The notes: generated by a model from the sequence alone, not told the origin. A stretch of 64,000 nt of DNA from Jejuia algarum (GCA_947495775.1 CANMAQ010000008.1:124001-188000), one strand, 5' to 3'; shown: positions 45,140-54,692, numbered from the stretch's first letter. Numbers and translations: made by a program.

Positions 45140-46177
45140 ATGTATCAATTAGAAGAAAAAATATGGTTTTGGACTTTGGTAATTATTCCTGTAATTATCC
45201 TGTTCTACTTGGTGCTCCAATTGTGGAAACGAAAGGCTCAAAAGAATTTTGCCGACACGGCCTTACTTAAAAGATTAAGCCCAGACAAGTCAATATTTAA
45301 ATCCATTTTAAAAATAACGCTAATTTGTTTGGCCTTTTTATGTTTTGCTATTGCTTTGGTAAATCCTAAAATAGGTACCAAGCTAGAAACCGTAAAACGA
45401 GAAGGTGTCGATATTGTATTTGCCTTAGACGTTTCTAAAAGTATGCTTGCCGAAGATATTGCGCCCAACAGAATAGACAAAGCAAAGCAATTAATCACGC
45501 AAATTATAAATAACCTTGCCAGTGATAGGGTAGGTATTATTGCCTATGCCGCAACAGCACTGCCACAATTACCCATAACGACAGATTACGGCTCGGCCAA
45601 ACTGTTCTTAAACAACATGAACACCGATATGTTGTCATCGCAGGGTACCGCCATAAACGAAGCCATTAAATTATCTAAAACTTATTTTGACGACGAAGAG
45701 CAAACCAATAGAGTTCTTATTATTATCTCTGATGGTGAAGACCATAGTGAAGACGCTATAGCTGTTGCAGAAGAGGCTCACGAAGAAGGCATTCGTATCT
45801 TCACCATTGGAGTTGGCGCAATAAAGGGTGGCCCTATCCCTTTAAAACGCAACGGCATTGTAACCAGTTACAAAAAGGATAGTAAAGGCGAAACGGTAAT
45901 TACAAAGCTTAACGAAGAGACCTTAAAAGGGATTGCAGAAGAAGCAGATGGCGCTTACATTAATGGCGCAAACACAGCAAATGTGGTAGCGCAAATTAGA
46001 GAAATTTTAAACAAAATGGATAAAACAGAATTTGAAGCGAAACAGTTTGCCGATTTTAAAGATCAGTTTCAATGGTTTTTAGGTTTTGGTGTATTCTTTT
46101 TGTTTTTAGATATTTTCCTTTTGGAACGCAAAACAGCTTGGTTGAAAAAACTAAATCTATTCAACGAGAATTTATAA
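45140..46177 (+). CDS. batB: BatB, VWA-domain aerotolerance protein
   Basis: 345 residues, paralogous to BatA: N-terminal TM helices, VWA with MIDAS DVSKS (about 95), a typical QGTAINEAI segment, and a C-terminal TM helix (FQWFLGFGVFFLFLDIFLLE). It carries the Glu/Asp-rich SDGEDHSEDAIAVAEEAHEE segment. Followed after 58 bp by batC. Confidence 0.92.
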   Translation: MYQLEEKIWFWTLVIIPVIILFYLVLQLWKRKAQKNFADTALLKRLSPDKSIFKSILKITLICLAFLCFAIALVNPKIGTKLETVKREGVDIVFALDVSKSMLAEDIAPNRIDKAKQLITQIINNLASDRVGIIAYAATALPQLPITTDYGSAKLFLNNMNTDMLSSQGTAINEAIKLSKTYFDDEEQTNRVLIIISDGEDHSEDAIAVAEEAHEEGIRIFTIGVGAIKGGPIPLKRNGIVTSYKKDSKGETVITKLNEETLKGIAEEADGAYINGANTANVVAQIREILNKMDKTEFEAKQFADFKDQFQWFLGFGVFFLFLDIFLLERKTAWLKKLNLFNENL

Positions 46178-46235
46178 TATTTTTAACGGCTTAAACACCA
46201 CACTTTTTTTAACTTAGAAATACGAAATTGATAGC

Positions 46236-47102
46236 ATGCAAAAGTTAATTTTAAGTATCATAACACTAGTATCTTGCCTTTGCTTTTCCCAACAGGATAA
46301 GGCAAAAGCAATCGCAGAAAAAAAGGCCAACAACTACGTTTACGAAGCTAATACTACCGTAGACGAAGATTTTGTCTCTGCTGAAATGGCATACCGCAAA
46401 GCCCTATCCCAACAGTCTAGCCATGTTGCTGGACTCTACAATTTAGGACATGCCTATTACAAAGAAGGTAATTATGCAGAGGCCCTTTACCGCCACCAAC
46501 AAACAGCTAAATTAGCAACATCGAAACCAGAAAAGCATAAAGCCTTCCATAATATTGGAAACATCCTCATGCAGGAAAAAAAATGCAAAGAAGCTGTGGA
46601 GGCCTATAAAAATGCATTGCGCAACGACCCGTCTGATGATGAAACCCGATACAACCTAGGCATCGCAAAAGAGTGTGCCAAACAACAGGAAGAGCAAAAC
46701 AAAGACAACAAGGACGATAAAGACAAGAACGACGACAACAAAGAGGATAAGGACAATAGCGAAGACAAGAAAGACGATAACAAAGACAACAAGGACGACA
46801 AGAAAGACGACGATAAAAACAAGAAAGACGGCGACGATAAAGATAAAGACGAGAAGAAAGACGAGGAAAACGATAAAAAAGAAGAGGATAAAAAACCTGA
46901 AGACAAAGATAAAAAGGACGATAAAGGCAAAGGCGATAAAGATAAAGAAGAGCAGCAGCCTAAGCCACAACAAGGCCAATTGTCTCCTCAGCAAATCAAG
47001 AATTTGTTAGAAGCTATGAATAATCAGGAACAGGAAGTGCAAGAAAAAATGAACCTTCAAAAGCAAAAAGGCGTCAAAATTAAAACTGAAAAAGACTGGT
47101 AA
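46236..47102 (+). CDS. batC: BatC, TPR protein with long Lys/Asp/Glu tract
   Basis: 288 residues. Signal peptide (LVSCLCFSQQ), TPR repeats at about 45-150 (AGLYNLGHAYYKEGNYAEA, AFHNIGNILMQEKKCKEAV, ETRYNLGIAKECAK), then about 105 residues made almost only of K, D, E and N (about 152-250), then a conserved C-terminal block (LSPQQIKNLLEAMNNQEQEVQEKM) typical of BatC. The charged tract is likely disordered and produces a strongly purine-biased coding strand. Confidence 0.9.
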   Translation: MQKLILSIITLVSCLCFSQQDKAKAIAEKKANNYVYEANTTVDEDFVSAEMAYRKALSQQSSHVAGLYNLGHAYYKEGNYAEALYRHQQTAKLATSKPEKHKAFHNIGNILMQEKKCKEAVEAYKNALRNDPSDDETRYNLGIAKECAKQQEEQNKDNKDDKDKNDDNKEDKDNSEDKKDDNKDNKDDKKDDDKNKKDGDDKDKDEKKDEENDKKEEDKKPEDKDKKDDKGKGDKDKEEQQPKPQQGQLSPQQIKNLLEAMNNQEQEVQEKMNLQKQKGVKIKTEKDW

Positions 47103-47225
47103 ACCATTACATTTAAACCTAGATGATTTAAATGTTAACCTATAAAACATAAAAGTTATAAAGTACATATCTTTGACGAGATTCAAAATAAAAGTTAACT
47201 CCAAGAAACTACTGTAGCGTTGAAA

Positions 47226-48995
47226 ATGAAATTAGTAAAATACATATCCTTTTTTTTAGTCTTATTGGCAACAACTCTAGCATCATCTCAGGTTAAATTT
47301 GAAGCTAAAGTCAGTAAAAAGAAACTGGGCATTAACGAACGTTTACGTATAGATTTTGAAATGAATGCCGACGGTGATAATTTTAGTCCGCCTAGTTTTT
47401 CTGGATTTACCATTATTGGAGGGCCTAATCAATCGGTTAGCAACTCTTGGATTAACGGCGTACGTTCTTATAAGAAAACCTATAGCTACTTTTTAACACC
47501 CAAAAAAAGAGGTACCTATACCATTTCTCAAGCTAGTATTACTATAAAAGGCGAGACTTACAAAACCTCGCCCATACGTGTAGAAGTTACAGCGGCGGTA
47601 GACAAGCCTAAAGATCCTAACGATCCTAATTTTGTCGCTTCAAATAACATTCATTTAGTTGCAGAGGTCTCTAATGCCAACCCCTATTTAAATGAAGCCA
47701 TAACCGTAGTCTACAAACTCTATGTGGCGCCTAATACTGGTGTTGATAATTGGCAAGAAATAGATATCCCGAAATACAATGATTTTTGGAGTCAAACTAT
47801 AGACACCAAAGGGCAACGCGTACAAGAAGGCACTTTTAATGGCGAAGATTACCGCTATCTCGTATTACGAAAAACCGTATTATACCCACAAAAAACAGGA
47901 AAATTAAATATAGAGCCGCTAACACTAGATGTATCTGTGCAAGTGCCTACCAACCGTAGAGACTTTTTTGGAGGTCGCGTTATGGCTAGAGCCAACAAAA
48001 AGGTGTCTGCTGGAAACAAAACCATTACAGTAAAACCATTACCTACTGAAGGCAAACCTGCCGATTTTAGTGGAGCTGTGGGTGATTTTAGCTTTAAATT
48101 TACAACGTCTAAAACAGCGTTAGACGCTACCGAATCGTTACAAGCAAAACTAGAGGTAAAAGGAAAAGGTAATCTAAAACTATTCTCTCTTCCCAAGTTA
48201 AACCTCCCTAGTGCTTTAGAAGTATACGAGCCAGAGCACAGCGAAAAGATTAGTACTACGGCAAGAGGTATGCAAGGTAGCATTTCAGACACCTATACCA
48301 TCGTACCGCAATACCAAGGCAAATACCCTTTACCTAGCGTCTCGTTTTCGTATTTTGATTTAAAGACCAAAAGCTATAAACGCCTATCGTCTGATGAGAT
48401 TGTGGTAAATGTTTTAAACGGTCCAACAGCATCAAACACGCAAAGTGCGACGCCTACAGGCGTCTCAAAACAAGCTGTAACCACAACGAATTCAAAATTT
48501 GAGTTTATAAAAACAGCAACCTCATTTTCACCTGTACAAAAAGAGCCCTTTTTTAAATCTACTCTATTTTGGAGCTTATTATTGCTCCCTTTCTTAGCCA
48601 TTCCGTTAGTGGTATTGGCACGCAAACAAAAAGCAACCTTAGATGCCGATGTTGTGGGTAACAAACGTAGAAAAGCTGATAAACTGGCTAAGAAATACCT
48701 AAAAGGTGCTAAAACGCAATTAGGCAAAAAAGAAGCGTTTTATGAAGCCTTAGAAAAAGCATTACACAATTACTTAAAAGCAAAATTACAGATAGAAACT
48801 AGCGATTTAAGTAAAGACAAAATTATAGCATTGCTTCAAGAGCGTAACGTCACAGAAGATGTGATACAAAACTTTATTGCTATTTTCGAAAACTGTGAAT
48901 TGGCAAGGTACACCCCCATTACCAATGTTACCATGCAAGACGATTACGAAAAAGCTGCTAATACCATTTCTTTAATTGATAAACAAGCACGTTAA
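47226..48995 (+). CDS. batD: BatD, aerotolerance membrane protein
   Basis: 589 residues from the ATG at 47226; a TTG six bases earlier is unlikely. Signal peptide (YISFFLVLLATTLASSQ), tandem beta-sandwich domains with the family's GFTIIGGPNQSVSNSWING near residue 65 and EYRYLVLRKTVLYPQKTG-like block, then a TM helix (LFWSLLLLPFLAIPLVVLA, about 440) and a C-terminal cytoplasmic helical domain. Belongs to the BatD/oxygen-tolerance family. The batE ATG follows after one base. Confidence 0.92.
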   Translation: MKLVKYISFFLVLLATTLASSQVKFEAKVSKKKLGINERLRIDFEMNADGDNFSPPSFSGFTIIGGPNQSVSNSWINGVRSYKKTYSYFLTPKKRGTYTISQASITIKGETYKTSPIRVEVTAAVDKPKDPNDPNFVASNNIHLVAEVSNANPYLNEAITVVYKLYVAPNTGVDNWQEIDIPKYNDFWSQTIDTKGQRVQEGTFNGEDYRYLVLRKTVLYPQKTGKLNIEPLTLDVSVQVPTNRRDFFGGRVMARANKKVSAGNKTITVKPLPTEGKPADFSGAVGDFSFKFTTSKTALDATESLQAKLEVKGKGNLKLFSLPKLNLPSALEVYEPEHSEKISTTARGMQGSISDTYTIVPQYQGKYPLPSVSFSYFDLKTKSYKRLSSDEIVVNVLNGPTASNTQSATPTGVSKQAVTTTNSKFEFIKTATSFSPVQKEPFFKSTLFWSLLLLPFLAIPLVVLARKQKATLDADVVGNKRRKADKLAKKYLKGAKTQLGKKEAFYEALEKALHNYLKAKLQIETSDLSKDKIIALLQERNVTEDVIQNFIAIFENCELARYTPITNVTMQDDYEKAANTISLIDKQAR

Positions 48996-48996
48996 T

Positions 48997-49758
48997 ATGA
49001 AATCATTACTATACATACTTGCCGTGTTATTTTGTGTGTGCCTAGGCCACAGCCAAAATGAACAATTATTTAATGACGGCAACGCACTTTACAATCAAGG
49101 GAACTATGCCGAAGCTATAGACAAATACATGGCCATTTTAGAGACGAATGTCCATTCGCCTGAACTCTATTTTAACCTGGCCAATGCCCATTACAAACTC
49201 AACCATGTGGCGCCTAGCATTTTCTATTACGAAAAAGCACTACTGCTACAACCTAAAAATACTGCCGTACAAAACAATCTTGGGTTTGCTCATAATATGA
49301 CCATCGATGCTATTGATACACTACCAGAGGTAGGGGTCTCTAAATGGATTAAAAATCTAAGCCACACCTTGAGTTATGATGCTTGGGCTATAGTTACTAT
49401 ACTTTTAGCTTTTTGCTTTTTAGCCTTTGTACTGGCCTATTATTTTTCGTTTACCTCAGCCAAAAAACGTATTTCGTTTGTAGGAAGCACCTTTGTTTTG
49501 ATAGGTTTATGTGTAACTTTGGCGCTTGCGTTTCACAAATTTAATTTAGATCAAAAAAATAGTCCTGCTATCGTATTTGCACAAGAAAGTCTAATTAAAA
49601 CCGAACCCAACCTAAGAAGCGAAAACGCTTTTAAGCTTCACGAAGGCACCAAAGTTTTAATTTTAGATGAAATAGGCAAATGGAATGAAATTAAGCTTTC
49701 CGACGGTAAAAAAGGCTGGATTCCATCTGAAGATATTAAAGCGCTTAAAGCCTTGTAA
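48997..49758 (+). CDS. batE: BatE, TPR and SH3-domain protein
   Basis: 253 residues from ATG 48997 (TAA-T-ATG junction with batD); a TTG at 48976 inside batD is not credible. Signal peptide (LLYILAVLFCVCLGHSQ), two TPR units (about 20-90; GNYAEAIDKYMAIL, ELYFNLANAHYKLNH), two TM helices (about 128-190), and a C-terminal bacterial SH3-like domain (KTEPNLRSENAFKLHEGTKVLIL). Last gene of the bat operon. Confidence 0.92.
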   Translation: MKSLLYILAVLFCVCLGHSQNEQLFNDGNALYNQGNYAEAIDKYMAILETNVHSPELYFNLANAHYKLNHVAPSIFYYEKALLLQPKNTAVQNNLGFAHNMTIDAIDTLPEVGVSKWIKNLSHTLSYDAWAIVTILLAFCFLAFVLAYYFSFTSAKKRISFVGSTFVLIGLCVTLALAFHKFNLDQKNSPAIVFAQESLIKTEPNLRSENAFKLHEGTKVLILDEIGKWNEIKLSDGKKGWIPSEDIKALKAL

Positions 49759-50079
49759 ACTTTGGCTGTGCCACAATCTTTATCGCACCTCAACAAAGAA
49801 TACTAAAAATACGATATACTATAAAATACCTTATTTGTAAGTGGTTTAGATTCTAACTGGAATGAAAATTGACCAGAAATCTTAATTTTATTTCACAAAA
49901 AATGCAGTACAAATTCCTCTAATAAAATGTATAACAACCGCTTATACGTTTTATGAATACCCCTCGTTTTTTAAAAAAATCCTGTTAAATCTTTAAAATT
50001 TAGATTAACTTCGGGCACTTTTTACGTTTTAATTGAAACCCTATTGTTTGGTTTCATAATTCAAAATACAATTCGTTTT
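49759..50079. other. 321-bp gap between bat operon and SulP gene
   Basis: AT-rich with no gene and no convincing terminator hairpin. A TAACTTCG sequence at 50006-50013 (one mismatch to TAnnTTTG) lies 66 bp before the SulP ATG and is the best promoter candidate. Confidence 0.4.
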
Positions 50080-51942
50080 ATGAAAAACTTATTTTCAAAT
50101 ATAAAAGGTGATGCTTTTGGAGGTATAACAGCAGGTATTGTTGCATTACCTTTGGCATTAGCCTTTGGAGTCTCTTCTGGTCTAGGCCCTACCGCTGGTC
50201 TTTATGGTGCCATTTTTATCAGTTTCTTTGCCGCTTTATTTGGTGGTACTAGTACGCAAATTTCTGGACCTACAGCCCCCATGACCGCTGTAAGTATGGT
50301 CGTTATCTCTGGAATTATTGCCAGTAACGATGGTAACATCGATAAAGCATTACCTATTATACTTACTGTATTTCTATTGGGAGGGCTCATGCAAATTGGT
50401 CTTGGTGCTCTTAAACTTGGCATGTATATTAGATATATACCCTACCCTGTGGTTTCTGGTTTCATGACAGCCATAGGTGTTATTATTTTATTAACGCAAA
50501 TTTTACCTCTGGTAGGCTATTATCCTAAAGAAGATATGGCCTTTGTAGACCAATTTAAGCCAGAAGCTAAAGGTGTTATTCTTAAAAAACTTCTCGAATC
50601 AGACAAAGGAGAAGGCGCTTTGGTTTTAGATAATTTTAAAACAACTGTTACTAAAGGAGAAGCTATTAATGCTGCCGATATTTTAAAAGAAGCACAAAAC
50701 TTAGCGGCTAAGAAAGCATCGGGAGCTATGGGTGCCATAACATCAATTCCAAGAGCACTTCAACACATAAACTGGCTAGAATTTATTTTAGCATTAGGTA
50801 CCATTTTTATCATTTACGGTTTTAAACGCATTACAACAGCCATACCAAGTACGCTTGTTGCTCTTATTGTTATGTCTGGAATTGCCATTGCATTTAACTT
50901 AAACTACAGAGCTATTGAAGAAATACCTAGTGGTTTACCCATACCAAATCTTGAAATTTTCACCACATTTAAAATCAGCAATGTTACCCCTTATATCTTT
51001 ACGGCGTTAACATTGGCGCTTTTAGGAGCCATAGATTCTTTATTGACCAGTGTGGTTGCAGATAATATGACGAAAACCAAACACAAACCCAACAAAGAAC
51101 TAATAGGGCAAGGTATTGGTAATAGTATTGCAGCTGTATTTGGAGGCATTCCTGGTGCTGGTGCTACCATTAGAACTGTAGTTAATATTTCTTCTGGTGG
51201 AAAGACCAAATTATCGGGTATGATTGCTGGAGTTTTATTATTTATCGTATTATTAGGTTTAGGGCCCATTGCCTCTAAAATTCCTGCTGCTGTTTTAGCG
51301 GGGATCTTAATTACTGTGGGTATTGGAGTTATGGATTACAAAGGCTTAAAAGCCATTCCTAGCTTACCTAAAGACATTAAATTAGGCCCTTTAAAATTAA
51401 GTTCGGAAGTGTTAATTATGCTAATTGTTTTAGTCTTATCTACATTTTGGAATTTAGTATACGCTGTAGGTATTGGTTTGGTGATTGCATCTTTAATGTT
51501 TATGAAAAAAATTGGTGATCTTACTGCAGAACAATCTGACGTAAAATCGTTAAACGATGAAGCTTGGGATGATGAGATAGGTTTCCCAACCCACTTAAAA
51601 GAAGAAGTGTTTATCAAACATATTAAAGGCCCCCTATTTTTTGGATCTACCAGCGATTTCCAACAGCTAACTACCCAAATCCCAGATACGGCGAAGACCG
51701 TAGTACTGCGATTGGAGCGCATGCCTTATATGGATCAGTCTGGTTTATATGCTATAGAAGATATGCTGCAAGAATTAAAGAAGAATGACATTGAAGTTTT
51801 GTTTGTCGGTGTATTAGAGCAACCACAATATATGATGGAACGCATTGGTATTATTCCAAACTTTGTGCCTAATTCACATATTTTTAGTAGCTTTAATGAC
51901 TGCATGACATGGATTAAAACAAATGTTAAGGACACAATTTAA
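50080..51942 (+). CDS. SulP family anion transporter, probable bicarbonate carrier
   Basis: 620 residues from ATG 50080 (MKNLFSNIKGD); the frame continues upstream to 50044, but those 12 residues are unlike the family. The sulfate-transporter core shows GGITAGIVALPLALAFGVSSG and GIPGAGATIRTVVNISSGG, and a C-terminal STAS domain (about 500-610). An unusual hydrophilic insertion (about 150-210, DKGEGALVLDNFKTTVTKGE) interrupts the membrane part. The beta-carbonic anhydrase gene follows after 14 bp; SulP-carbonic anhydrase pairs are the basis for calling flavobacterial members bicarbonate transporters (e.g. described for Polaribacter). Anion specificity is inferred from context. Confidence 0.9.
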   Translation: MKNLFSNIKGDAFGGITAGIVALPLALAFGVSSGLGPTAGLYGAIFISFFAALFGGTSTQISGPTAPMTAVSMVVISGIIASNDGNIDKALPIILTVFLLGGLMQIGLGALKLGMYIRYIPYPVVSGFMTAIGVIILLTQILPLVGYYPKEDMAFVDQFKPEAKGVILKKLLESDKGEGALVLDNFKTTVTKGEAINAADILKEAQNLAAKKASGAMGAITSIPRALQHINWLEFILALGTIFIIYGFKRITTAIPSTLVALIVMSGIAIAFNLNYRAIEEIPSGLPIPNLEIFTTFKISNVTPYIFTALTLALLGAIDSLLTSVVADNMTKTKHKPNKELIGQGIGNSIAAVFGGIPGAGATIRTVVNISSGGKTKLSGMIAGVLLFIVLLGLGPIASKIPAAVLAGILITVGIGVMDYKGLKAIPSLPKDIKLGPLKLSSEVLIMLIVLVLSTFWNLVYAVGIGLVIASLMFMKKIGDLTAEQSDVKSLNDEAWDDEIGFPTHLKEEVFIKHIKGPLFFGSTSDFQQLTTQIPDTAKTVVLRLERMPYMDQSGLYAIEDMLQELKKNDIEVLFVGVLEQPQYMMERIGIIPNFVPNSHIFSSFNDCMTWIKTNVKDTI

Positions 51943-51956
51943 AAGATAATTTCAAA

Positions 51957-52598
51957 ATGAAAAACACCTACTACCATCAGCTGCTCGAGAATAACAAAGA
52001 ATGGGTTACCCAAAAACTCGAACAAGATAAAGACTATTTTAAAACTTTAGCAGAGGGACAAAGTCCTCCTGTATTATGGATTGGTTGTGCCGATAGTAGA
52101 GTACCCGCCAATCAAATTACAGGCACATTACCTGGGGAAATGTTTGTTCATAGAAACATTGCAAATATGGTCGTGCACACAGACATGAATATGCTTAGTG
52201 TGCTAGATTATGCGGTAAACTTCTTAAAAGTAAAGCACATTATCGTTTGTGGTCACTACGGTTGTGGCGGTGTACAGGCTGCTATGCAAAATAAATCGTT
52301 AGGATTGATAAACAAATGGGTTAGAAACATTAAAGAAGTATACAAAGACAATAAAACAGAGCTCAAAAAGATAGACAACGAACGAGAACGTTTTGATAGA
52401 CTTGTAGAGCTTAATGTTATTGCTCAGGTTTATGATCTTGCCAAAACATCTACAGTACAACAAGCTTGGAAGGATGATACTGGTTTAGAAATTCACGGTT
52501 GGGTATATGGTCTAAAAGATGGACTTATCAAAGATTTAAGAGTGTCTATGGATAGCGCTGCGCATCTCGATGAAATTTTCACATTAGACTTAGATTAA
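51957..52598 (+). CDS. can: Beta-class carbonic anhydrase
   Basis: 213 residues with all beta-CA zinc and catalytic residues: C44-x-D46-x-R48 in WIGCADSRVPANQ, and H100-x2-C103 in CGHYGCGGV. Interconverts CO2 and bicarbonate. It lies directly behind the SulP gene and is presumably cotranscribed; the convergent sbtA gene completes an inorganic-carbon locus. Confidence 0.95.
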   Translation: MKNTYYHQLLENNKEWVTQKLEQDKDYFKTLAEGQSPPVLWIGCADSRVPANQITGTLPGEMFVHRNIANMVVHTDMNMLSVLDYAVNFLKVKHIIVCGHYGCGGVQAAMQNKSLGLINKWVRNIKEVYKDNKTELKKIDNERERFDRLVELNVIAQVYDLAKTSTVQQAWKDDTGLEIHGWVYGLKDGLIKDLRVSMDSAAHLDEIFTLDLD

Positions 52599-52621
52599 AT
52601 CTAACTTCGATATTAAAATTT

Positions 52622-52656
52622 AAAAAGCACCATTGCAAAAGTAATGGTGCTTTTTT
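52622..52656. terminator. Bidirectional terminator between can and sbtA
   Basis: The hairpin AAAAAGCACCATT / AATGGTGCTTTTT has a 9-nt loop, with A and T runs on the two sides, placed between convergent stops at 52598 and 52696. Confidence 0.88.
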
Positions 52657-52695
52657 AGATCTAAAGCATAATTCGTTTTATAGATAAGCCTAAAG

Positions 52696-53658
52696 CTATA
52701 TCATTTGAATGAACGCATAATAGATAGGCATTCCTAAGGTAATATTAAAGGGAAAGGTTATTCCCAATGCCATTGGAATATAAATACCAGCATCTGCTCT
52801 AGGCTCTGCCAATTTCATAGTAGCTGGCACTGCAATATAAGATGCCCCTGCGCCCAATATGGCGAACAACAATCTATTCCCCTCACTTTCGGTAATAAAA
52901 CCACTTAGATAAGCTACGATAAGACCATTGATAAGTGGCACTACAATACCAAAAGCAAATAAAAAGATACCGTACTTTTTAAATCCTTTAATTCGTTTTG
53001 CCGTTACCATTCCCATTTCTAATAAGAAAAGCGATAAAAACCCCTTAAAAATATCTGTTGTAAACGGCTCTATACCTCTAGCTTGATCCGCATCGGCAAC
53101 AAGACCAATAACCAAACTCCCTACCAACATTAAAACACTTCCGCCCGTTAACGAATGCTTAATAAGCGCGCCTATAGATTTTTCTTTTTTCTTTCCTACG
53201 TCGTATAACATAATTAAAATAACACCAACCACAATCGCTGGAGACTCCATAATAGCCATAATGGCAACCATATGTCCTCCAAAACTAATGCCCTGATGCT
53301 CTAAAAAAGAAACCGCCGTAACAAAAGTAACGGCACTTACAGAGCCATAGGCCGCTGCAATAGCCCCAGCATTTGACACACCAACCTTTTTCTTTAAAGC
53401 GAAAAACGTATAAACAGGCACCACACTAGAAAGCAGAATAGCGAAAATAATAGAATAGGTGATTTCTGAATTGAACGTACTATGCGACAATTCTTGTCCG
53501 CCTTTAAAACCAATTGCAAACAGTAAATACAGTGATATAAATTTAGACGAATTTTCAGGTATTTTTAAATCACTTTTTAAAACAGTTGCCAATATACCAA
53601 GGATAAAAAATAATAATACCGGATTGGTAAGATTGCTAATAAGTACATCTACATTCAT
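52696..53658 (-). CDS. sbtA: SbtA-type sodium-dependent bicarbonate permease
   Basis: 320 residues and about ten TM helices. Recognisable SbtA pattern: LYLLFAIGFKGGQEL in the first half and the two inverted-repeat elements GSVSAVTFVTAVSFLEHQG and GAGASYIAVPATMKLAEPRADAG. In cyanobacteria SbtA is a high-affinity Na+/bicarbonate symporter. No PII-like sbtB gene is adjacent. It is divergent from a LysR regulator across 89 bp, like cyanobacterial carbon-uptake genes and their CmpR/CcmR regulators. Confidence 0.92.
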   Translation of the reverse strand: MNVDVLISNLTNPVLLFFILGILATVLKSDLKIPENSSKFISLYLLFAIGFKGGQELSHSTFNSEITYSIIFAILLSSVVPVYTFFALKKKVGVSNAGAIAAAYGSVSAVTFVTAVSFLEHQGISFGGHMVAIMAIMESPAIVVGVILIMLYDVGKKKEKSIGALIKHSLTGGSVLMLVGSLVIGLVADADQARGIEPFTTDIFKGFLSLFLLEMGMVTAKRIKGFKKYGIFLFAFGIVVPLINGLIVAYLSGFITESEGNRLLFAILGAGASYIAVPATMKLAEPRADAGIYIPMALGITFPFNITLGMPIYYAFIQMI

Positions 53659-53681
53659 AATGTTAAGTTTTTAATTTAACG

Positions 53682-53689
53682 CAAAAGTA
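53682..53689 (-). promoter_or_regulatory. -7 promoter element of sbtA
   Basis: The minus strand reads TACTTTTG (TAnnTTTG), 24 bp upstream of the sbtA ATG, in the divergent region shared with the LysR gene. Confidence 0.5.
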
Positions 53690-53715
53690 TTTTATCATAA
53701 TCATATATTTTTATT

Positions 53716-53723
53716 TAACTTTG
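53716..53723 (+). promoter_or_regulatory. -7 promoter element of the LysR gene
   Basis: TAACTTTG lies 25 bp upstream of the LysR ATG. Together with the sbtA element it forms back-to-back promoters only 26 bp apart, suited to joint control by the LysR protein. Confidence 0.5.
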
Positions 53724-53747
53724 TTATACAATCCATAAATAATATTA

Positions 53748-54674
53748 ATGAATTTTACTTTACATCAGCTTAGAGTTTTTAGTGTTATTGTGCAGAATAA
53801 GAGTATTACAAAGGCCGCCGAAGAGCTTAACATGACACAACCTGCGGCTTCTATACAGCTTAAAAATTTTCAAGACCAATTCGATATTCCTTTAACAGAA
53901 GTTATTGGTAGACGCTTACACATCACACACTTTGGCAATGAAATTTATGAAATTGCAGAGTCCATTTTAAATCAAGTGGAAACCATAGAGTATAAAACAC
54001 AGGCCTTTAAAGGGCTTTTATCTGGTAAATTACGCCTCTCGGTAGTATCTACGGGTAATTATGTAATGCCCTATTTTCTCAATGGCTTTTTAAAACAGCA
54101 CCCACACATAGATTTGGTTTTAGATGTTTCTAATAAAACCAATGTGATTAAAGATTTAGAACAAAATGAAGTAGATTTCTCTTTAGTTACGGTAAGTCCC
54201 AAGCATCTAGATTTGTATGAAGAGCCTATCATGACCAATAAGTTACATTTGGTTGCTGCTTCAAATAATAATTTAGATATTAAAAGCGTAGAGGACAAAT
54301 CTATTTTTAACAGGGTTCCTTTAATTTATCGCGAAGAAGGTTCTGGAACGCGATTTACCATGCAACAATTCTTTGCAGAAGAAGCCATTACCCCTAAGGT
54401 AAAATTAGAATTAACCACCAATGAAGCCATTAAACAAGCCGTTATTGCAGATATTGGCCTATCTATTGTTTCCCTATTAAGTATCAAGAATGAATTGTTT
54501 CAAAATGAATTAAAAATCATCCCTGTAAAAGGCCTACCGTTGGAATCGCAATGGAAACTCATTTGGTTAAAAAAGAAAAACCTCTCCCCTGTTGCCTTGG
54601 CCTTTCTAGATTATGTACGGCAAGAAAAAGAGAAAGTCTATACCGCTTTTTTTAAATGGATGGAGGACTATTAA
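53748..54674 (+). CDS. LysR family regulator, divergent from sbtA
   Basis: 308 residues: an N-terminal winged HTH (SITKAAEELNMTQPAASIQLK, about 18-38) and a LysR substrate-binding domain (about 90-295). The sequence resembles the CbbR/CmpR/CysB-like branch that controls carbon or sulfur assimilation. Divergent placement next to sbtA strongly suggests it controls bicarbonate uptake; the coinducer is unknown. Confidence 0.9.
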   Translation: MNFTLHQLRVFSVIVQNKSITKAAEELNMTQPAASIQLKNFQDQFDIPLTEVIGRRLHITHFGNEIYEIAESILNQVETIEYKTQAFKGLLSGKLRLSVVSTGNYVMPYFLNGFLKQHPHIDLVLDVSNKTNVIKDLEQNEVDFSLVTVSPKHLDLYEEPIMTNKLHLVAASNNNLDIKSVEDKSIFNRVPLIYREEGSGTRFTMQQFFAEEAITPKVKLELTTNEAIKQAVIADIGLSIVSLLSIKNELFQNELKIIPVKGLPLESQWKLIWLKKKNLSPVALAFLDYVRQEKEKVYTAFFKWMEDY

Positions 54675-54692
54675 ATAGTCAACCTATTTCAC

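Noticed and set aside
46604..46994. Long Ser/Leu- or Phe/Val-rich frames antisense to batC
   Set aside because: They are shadows of the purine-rich K/D/E codon tract of batC, not genes.
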